A program made the translations under genes and the position numbers. Positions 60,439 to 64,000 of a stretch of 64,000 nucleotides of DNA are shown piece after piece; the first letter of the stretch is position 1, and every line of letters begins with the position of its first letter. A model generated the notes under the pieces. It was not told the DNA's origin, did not search any database, and saw only the letters and a list, made by a program, of their open reading frames with translations. Origin of the DNA: Sphingomonas sp. Leaf22 (lineage in GTDB: Bacteria > Pseudomonadota > Alphaproteobacteria > Sphingomonadales > Sphingomonadaceae); assembly GCF_001421715.1 (NCBI RefSeq), contig NZ_LMKP01000044.1, forward strand, positions 62,001 through 126,000, written 5' to 3'.

Positions 60439-61661
60439 ATCTGCACCAGATTGTTCAGGTTGATGATCGGCAACAGGATCGCCAGCACCATCATCAGCAC
60501 CAGCCCGCCCATCAGCAACAGCACCATCGGTTCGACCAGCGCAACCAGCGTCGCCACCAGCGCGTCGAGTTCGCGCTCCAGCTCGCCCGAGGCGCGGTCG
60601 AGTGCCGGTGCCAGCCGCCCCGACGTCTCGCCGGAGGCGACGATCGCGACCAGCATCGACGGAAAGATTTCCGCCTCCGCCATCGCCGCGCGTAAGGACA
60701 ACCCCTCGCGGACCCGCGCGGCGACGGTCAGCGCCTTGTCGCGCACGAAGCGGTTGGGGGTGACGGCGGCGGCGGCGTGCAGCGCCTCGACCAGCGGTAC
60801 CGCGCTGCCCACCAGCGTGGCGAGGCTGCCGGCGAAGCGCGCGGCATTGTGCTGGCGGCTGAACCGGCGGAACGGCGCGCGCGTCGCCAGCCGCCGGTCG
60901 ACCGCCAGCCGGTTGCCCGGCACCTTCAGCCAGCGCGCCCCGACCAGAAACAGCACCAGCGCCGCCACCGCCACGTACAGACCGTAGTTCTGGATGAACG
61001 CCGACAGCGCGATCAGCGCGCGGGTCAGGAACGGCAATTCCGCCCCGCGCGACACGAACACGCGGACGATGTCGGGCACGACATAGACCATCAGCAGCAC
61101 CATCATGCCGAAGCTGACCGTCGCCAGCAGCGCCGGATACAGCAACGCCAGCTGCATCTTCTGGCCATTGGCCTGCCGCGTCTCGACGAAGTTCGCGAGG
61201 TGGTTGAGCACGTCGGGCAGCCGCCCCGACTGTTCCCCCGCCGCGACCGAGGCGCGGTAGAATTCGGGAAACGCCTTGGGATGCCGCGCCAGCCCCTGCG
61301 CGAAGCTGCGCCCGTCGAGGATCGCGGCGCGCACGTCGAGCAACAGCGCGTTGACCGCCGCATTGTCGGCCTGTCCGGCGACGATGCGCAGCGATTCCTC
61401 GATCGAAATATCGGAGCCGACCAATGTCGATATTTGTCGCGTCAGCGTCGCCAGCGCCTTGCTCGACACCCCGCGCCGGAACAGCCGGGGCAGCTGGATG
61501 CTGCCGAGCTTCGGACCTTTTTCCGCGGCCTCCTCGACCGACAGTGGCAATTCGCCGCGTTCGCGTAGGATCGCGCGGGCGGCGGCGGGGCTGGACGCTT
61601 CGACCACGCCCTTGACGGTCGCGCCAGTGCGGGAGGCTGCGCGGTAGGTGTAGGCGGTCAT
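60435..61661 (-). CDS. gspF: type II secretion inner-membrane platform protein GspF
   Basis: A 408-residue polytopic protein with two T2SF domains. The N-terminus YTYRAASRTGATVKGVVEA and the cytoplasmic domains (LTRQISTLVGSDISIEESLR and ARFAGSLATLVGSAVPLVEAL) with G-x-LP motifs, and three membrane segments (about 170-190, 215-235, 375-400) are typical. It contacts the GspE ATPase and GspL. The last codons and stop lie in a repeat element, so its C-terminus may have been rewritten by insertion. Confidence 0.95.
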   Translation of the reverse strand: MTAYTYRAASRTGATVKGVVEASSPAAARAILRERGELPLSVEEAAEKGPKLGSIQLPRLFRRGVSSKALATLTRQISTLVGSDISIEESLRIVAGQADNAAVNALLLDVRAAILDGRSFAQGLARHPKAFPEFYRASVAAGEQSGRLPDVLNHLANFVETRQANGQKMQLALLYPALLATVSFGMMVLLMVYVVPDIVRVFVSRGAELPFLTRALIALSAFIQNYGLYVAVAALVLFLVGARWLKVPGNRLAVDRRLATRAPFRRFSRQHNAARFAGSLATLVGSAVPLVEALHAAAAVTPNRFVRDKALTVAARVREGLSLRAAMAEAEIFPSMLVAIVASGETSGRLAPALDRASGELERELDALVATLVALVEPMVLLLMGGLVLMMVLAILLPIINLNNLVQI

Positions 61662-61695
61662 GGCACCCCCCTATCCAACCCCATCCCCACCCAAA

Positions 61696-61814
61696 CCGTT
61701 TGGTTCGAGTAGCGATCGAGCTTGTCGAGAGCGCGTATCGAGAACGCCTCTCCCCGGGCGAACCGTTCTCGACGGACGCTTCTCGACAAGCTCGAAGCTG
61801 CTCGAACCAAACGG
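61696..61814. repeat. family B inverted-repeat element, copy 2 (119 bp), between gspE and gspF
   Basis: Ends CCGTTTGGTTCGAGTAGCGA and the complement of CCGTTTGGTTCGAGCAGCTT, with CGAGCTTGTCGAGA inner arms. It fills most of the 187-bp gspE-gspF gap within one apparent operon. Confidence 0.9.
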
Positions 61815-61848
61815 ATTTTGCGGGGTTGAGGGTTCGAGCGCGAAAGGA

Positions 61849-63330
61849 TCACCCCTCGTCCCGCACGACCCGCGCGACCTCCTCGACGGTGGTCACCCCC
61901 GCCTTCACCTTCGCAACGCCATCGTCGAGCAACGCCGGATTATCGACCCGCGCCGCGCGTTCCAGTTCGGCCTCGGCGACGCCGTTGTGGATCATCGCCT
62001 GCAACCGGTCGTCGACCGCGACGACCTCGTACAGCCCGGCGCGGCCGCGATAGCCTTCGTGATGGCACGCCTCGCACCCGCCCTTGCGCCACAGCTTCTT
62101 GCCCGGCTTGATCGCGCCGCCGAGCAGGACGCTGTCCGCCTCGGTCGACCGATCCTGCCACCGGCATTCCATGCACAACCGCCGCACCAGCCGCTGCGCG
62201 ACCAGCCCGACCAGCATCGGGGCCAGCAGATACCGCTCGACCCCCATGTCGATCAGCCGGGTGACCGATCCGATCGCGGTGTTGGTGTGCAGCGTCGACA
62301 GCACGAAATGGCCGGTCATCGACGACCTGACCGCCGTCTGCGCGGTTTCCTGATCGCGGATTTCGCCGACCATGATGACGTCGGGGTCCTGCCGCAGAAT
62401 CGCGCGCAGCCCCCGCGCAAAGGTCATGTCGGTGCGCGGATTGACCTGCGTCTGGGCGATGCCGGCCAGTTCATATTCGATCGGATCCTCGACCGTCATC
62501 ACATTGCGGCGACGATCGTTGAGGCGGGTCAGCGCGGTATAGAGCGTCGTCGTCTTGCCCGATCCGGTCGGTCCGGTGACGAGCAACAGCCCATGCGGCC
62601 GTTCGAGCAACCGCCCGAACACGCTTTCGTCGCGCTCCGACATACCCAGCCCGCCCAGGTCGAGCATCATGCCGCCACGTTCGAGCAACCGCAGCACCAC
62701 CCGCTCGCCATGCTGGGTCGGCATGGTCGACACGCGGGCATCGACGTCGTGCCCGCCGATGCGCAGCGTCACCCGCCCGTCCTGCGGCGTACGGCGCTCG
62801 GCGATGTCGAGTTTCGCCATCACCTTGATCCGGCTGACCAGCAGCGGGGCGAGCGCGCGCGGCGGCTCGACGATGTCGCGCAGCACCCCGTCGATGCGGA
62901 AGCGGACGACGAGGCGCTTTTCCTGCGTCTCGACATGGACGTCGCTCGCGCCTTCCTTGATCGCTTCGAGCAACAGGGCGTTGATGAGGCGGATGACCGG
63001 CGAATCGTCGCGCGCGTCGAGCAGGTCGTCGACCGCCGCCGCGCTGTCTGCCAGCGCCGCCAGATCGGTTTCGGCCAGTTCGATGTCGGCGGCGGTGGTC
63101 GCGCTGCCGCCATAGCTCGCCTGCAACGCCGCATCGAACGCGGCATCGTCCAGCGGAACGAACGCGATACCCGGCGCGACCCGCTGTACCTCCAGCATCG
63201 CATCCAGCGTCGCATCGGCGCGGTGGACGCACTCCATGCCCGCCTTGCCCAGCCGGATCAGCACGCCCCCTTTACGCGCATAGCCATAAGGCAGGCGGAC
63301 GGGTTCGGCATGGAGCAGCGTATCGGTCAT
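61849..63330 (-). CDS. gspE: type II secretion ATPase GspE
   Basis: A 493-residue secretion ATPase. Walker A is GPTGSGKT (253-260); the Walker B region is VIMVGEIRDQETA (319-330); Asp-box EDPIEYELAG and His-box segments lie between. The tetracysteine zinc site is Cys386/Cys389 and Cys419/Cys422. The N-terminal domain is short. ATG 63330 (MTDTLLHAE) overlaps the gspM stop by ATGA; the longer frame to 63762 is not real. Cytoplasmic motor that drives pseudopilus assembly. Confidence 0.96.
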   Translation of the reverse strand: MTDTLLHAEPVRLPYGYARKGGVLIRLGKAGMECVHRADATLDAMLEVQRVAPGIAFVPLDDAAFDAALQASYGGSATTAADIELAETDLAALADSAAAVDDLLDARDDSPVIRLINALLLEAIKEGASDVHVETQEKRLVVRFRIDGVLRDIVEPPRALAPLLVSRIKVMAKLDIAERRTPQDGRVTLRIGGHDVDARVSTMPTQHGERVVLRLLERGGMMLDLGGLGMSERDESVFGRLLERPHGLLLVTGPTGSGKTTTLYTALTRLNDRRRNVMTVEDPIEYELAGIAQTQVNPRTDMTFARGLRAILRQDPDVIMVGEIRDQETAQTAVRSSMTGHFVLSTLHTNTAIGSVTRLIDMGVERYLLAPMLVGLVAQRLVRRLCMECRWQDRSTEADSVLLGGAIKPGKKLWRKGGCEACHHEGYRGRAGLYEVVAVDDRLQAMIHNGVAEAELERAARVDNPALLDDGVAKVKAGVTTVEEVARVVRDEG

Positions 63331-63821
63331 GGTCGGAACTCCACGCTGGCATTGACCCGGCCGGAGGTCGAACCGCGCTGCATCGTCACCCGCCGCACGG
63401 CAATCGTGCTGGTCGATGCGACCGAACTCAACCACGTCACCACCGCCGGATAAGGCGCGTCGGTCAGCGTAGCGGTGACGCCGCCATTCGCCTCGGCCAG
63501 CACCGGCTGCAACCCGGCGGTCGTCGCTGCCGATGCGATCACCGTTTGCGGCGGTCCGGCGGCGGTCGTCGCCGGTGCGCTTTCCAGCCGCCCGGCGGCA
63601 CGCACCCGCGCCATCAGCGTCTCCGCCTGCCGGATATCGGCACGCGCCTGCGCCCGTGCTGCCTGCACCGGCTTGACTACGCCGTACACCAGCACGACCC
63701 CGGCGAGCAGCGCCGCCAGCGTCCCCACCAGCACCCGCTCGCGCATGGTCAGCCCCTGCCACCAGCCGTCGAACCGGGCGAGGGCGGCCTCGATCCGGGC
63801 GCTGCGCCGGACCATGCTCAT
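63327..63821 (-). CDS. gspM: type II secretion protein GspM
   Basis: A 164-residue bitopic protein. The cytoplasmic N-terminus ends in WWQGLTMRERVLVG, typical of GspM, followed by one membrane helix (TLAALLAGVVLVYGVV) and a periplasmic ferredoxin-like domain. ATG 63821 overlaps the gspL stop (ATGA); ATG 63815 is an alternative. It partners GspL at the inner-membrane platform. Confidence 0.88.
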   Translation of the reverse strand: MSMVRRSARIEAALARFDGWWQGLTMRERVLVGTLAALLAGVVLVYGVVKPVQAARAQARADIRQAETLMARVRAAGRLESAPATTAAGPPQTVIASAATTAGLQPVLAEANGGVTATLTDAPYPAVVTWLSSVASTSTIAVRRVTMQRGSTSGRVNASVEFRP

Positions 63822-64000
63822 GCCCCGCGCGCCACGATGCGCAGCGCCCCGCCGGGGGCGGCGCTCACCTGTGCGGCGACGCCGGCGGCGGACAATGCGG
63901 CGCGCAGCCGGTCGGCCATGCCGGTTTCGGGCGACTGGCAATCGAGGGTCAGCGCGTTTCCTTCGAAATCCATCCGGTTAACGACCAATGCCGGTCCGAT
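63818..64000 (-). CDS. gspL: type II secretion protein GspL, C-terminal fragment
   Basis: The last 60 codons of a minus-strand gene that continues beyond the window. The frame reads NRMDFEGNALTLDCQSPETG and MADRLRAALSAAGV, ending LRIVARGA, and matches the periplasmic ferredoxin-like domain of GspL in pattern. Identification relies on the following gspM and the 4-nt overlap. Transcription order is therefore L, M, E, F. Confidence 0.75.
   Translation of the reverse strand: MGPALVVNRMDFEGNALTLDCQSPETGMADRLRAALSAAGVAAQVSAAPGGALRIVARGA

Overview
The window is GC-rich, gene-dense DNA from an alphaproteobacterium, most probably a Sphingomonas-like sphingomonad. This rests on large TonB-dependent receptors with the style seen in that order, Tat-exported glycosidases, a Caulobacter/Xanthomonas-type nag gene set, paired M16 peptidases, and many intergenic palindromic repeats. 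No tRNA, rRNA, CRISPR array, transposase or integrase was seen.

Layout. 158-2971: a CAP-domain lipoprotein, hemW and an exported glycosylasparaginase. 3032-6052: a TonB-dependent receptor. 6267-13477: a minus-strand GlcNAc operon in the order gntR regulator, SIS-type GlcN-6-P deaminase, nagA, EIIA-HPr-EI fusion, nagE. 13962-16757: a divergent TonB-dependent receptor behind candidate operators. 16897-31048: six glycosidases coupled by 4-nt stop/start overlaps (GH20, GH2 beta-mannosidase, GH3, GH92, an unassigned glycosidase, GH29). 31156-34819: a second GH2 enzyme and cutC on the minus strand. 35204-36145: rplJ-rplL. 36395-42317: a TonB-C-like repeat protein, two M16 peptidases, a DUF2975/XRE pair and a Pro/Thr-rich membrane protein. 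42643-51195: rpoB-rpoC from their own promoter. 51727-60163: a DUF5694 protein, a formate/nitrite-type channel, a tiny ORF with an extreme Shine-Dalgarno sequence, two paralogous lipoproteins, uvrB, an M20 amidohydrolase and glutaminase. 60435-64000: type II secretion genes gspF, gspE, gspM and the end of gspL.

Read together, the first half looks like a machine for stripping protein N-glycans, including plant-type complex ones. The gene set can account for uptake (receptors), removal of terminal Gal, Fuc, Xyl, alpha-Man, beta-Man and GlcNAc, cleavage of the GlcNAc-Asn bond, and PTS import and catabolism of GlcNAc under a GntR repressor. It resembles in content the nix N-glycan cluster described in Xanthomonas campestris. 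The assignment to N-glycans is an inference from gene content.

The most unusual sequence-level observations are: two palindromic repeat elements sitting in frame inside a glycosidase gene; an 18-codon ORF preceded by a 13-nt complement of the 16S rRNA 3' end; the split of rplJL from rpoBC; and several families of 90-190 bp inverted-repeat elements, one of which supplies the gspF stop codon.
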